Origin: Leptolyngbyaceae cyanobacterium RM1_1_2
GTDB lineage: Bacteria > Cyanobacteriota > Cyanobacteriia > Phormidesmidales > Phormidesmidaceae
Reading direction: 5' to 3'
Assembly: GCA_012032345.1 (NCBI GenBank)
Contig: JAAUQI010000022.1
Span: 1-64,000, forward strand
DNA length: 64,000 nt
A program made the position numbers and the translations under genes. The notes beneath the pieces were generated by a model. The model did no database searches. It saw only the letters and a program-made list of their open reading frames with translations, and was not told where the DNA came from. Shown here piece by piece: positions 63,927 to 64,000 of the stretch; the first letter of the stretch is position 1; every line of letters begins with the position of its first letter.

Positions 63927-64000
63927 AAGCTCCAACCTGGAGACTCTAAAAATTCTAGAGAGCTTTTCGTTGGGCTACAAACGGGTATGTTTCAGCGGGC

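Overview
The window is a stretch of cyanobacterial chromosome. The octamer GCGATCGC (HIP1) and its variants recur throughout, inside and between genes. The gene set is typical of cyanobacteria: Vipp1, a fused PanC-Cmk, a PucC/BCH-type transporter, CIA30 and DUF3493 proteins, an FtsH close to Synechocystis FtsH3, MenG/UbiE, a PEP-CTERM protein, a CrtISO-like oxidoreductase and a CHASE2/DUF928 pair. The many IS remnants and dispersed repeats suggest a filamentous or Leptolyngbya-like genome, but I cannot name a species.

Layout. 1-7.4 kb: the 3' part of a pucC-like gene, an inositol-monophosphatase-family gene, bcp, a Nudix gene, a PPP-type phosphatase, a leftward ABC-ATPase/lapA/bioB cluster, a SnoaL-like gene and cobO. 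7.5-16.3 kb: tRNA-Arg(CCG), miaE-like, GNAT, coaD, a coiled-coil gene, ruvA, panC-cmk, an RlpA-like gene, purM and a prohibitin-like gene. 16.3-23.4 kb: a decayed ISAs1 element, a Crp-like regulator divergent from an SLC13 permease, a PhoD-like phosphatase and a Nif11-domain protein. 23.5-28.6 kb: vipp1, thioredoxin, an aminotransferase, a 59-residue gene and uvrC. 28.6-31.8 kb: an accessory patch with a chimeric pseudogene, a small zinc-ribbon protein, a decayed DDE transposase and a DUF998 protein. 31.8-38.8 kb: a CrtISO-like gene facing away from a very large five-TIR/CHASE2 gene, which is followed by a DUF928 gene. 39-51.4 kb: a MITE-like repeat, ftsH, a class IV aminotransferase, an adenosine-deaminase-like gene, aspS, a VOC protein, a response regulator, menG, a DUF445 protein, a second MITE copy, an ExbB/ExbD/ExbD cluster and a DUF4333 lipoprotein. 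51.5-64 kb: a PEP-CTERM protein, a PPC/DUF296 gene, Uma2, CDF transporter, HAD phosphatase, lipoprotein, patatin, DUF3493, a conserved two-part membrane protein, CIA30 and a small membrane protein.

Most of the window is housekeeping DNA. The strongest candidate for something undescribed is the 33.4-38.8 kb module: a single membrane protein with five TIR domains in an A-B-A'-B'-C order, where the last two have lost the conserved glutamate, joined to an extracytoplasmic CHASE2 sensor and followed by a secreted DUF928 protein.

At least seven genes, including bioB, bcp and the DUF928 gene, are broken by one-base indels, mostly in or beside homopolymer runs. This looks more like sequence error than biology, so frameshifts here should be read with caution.
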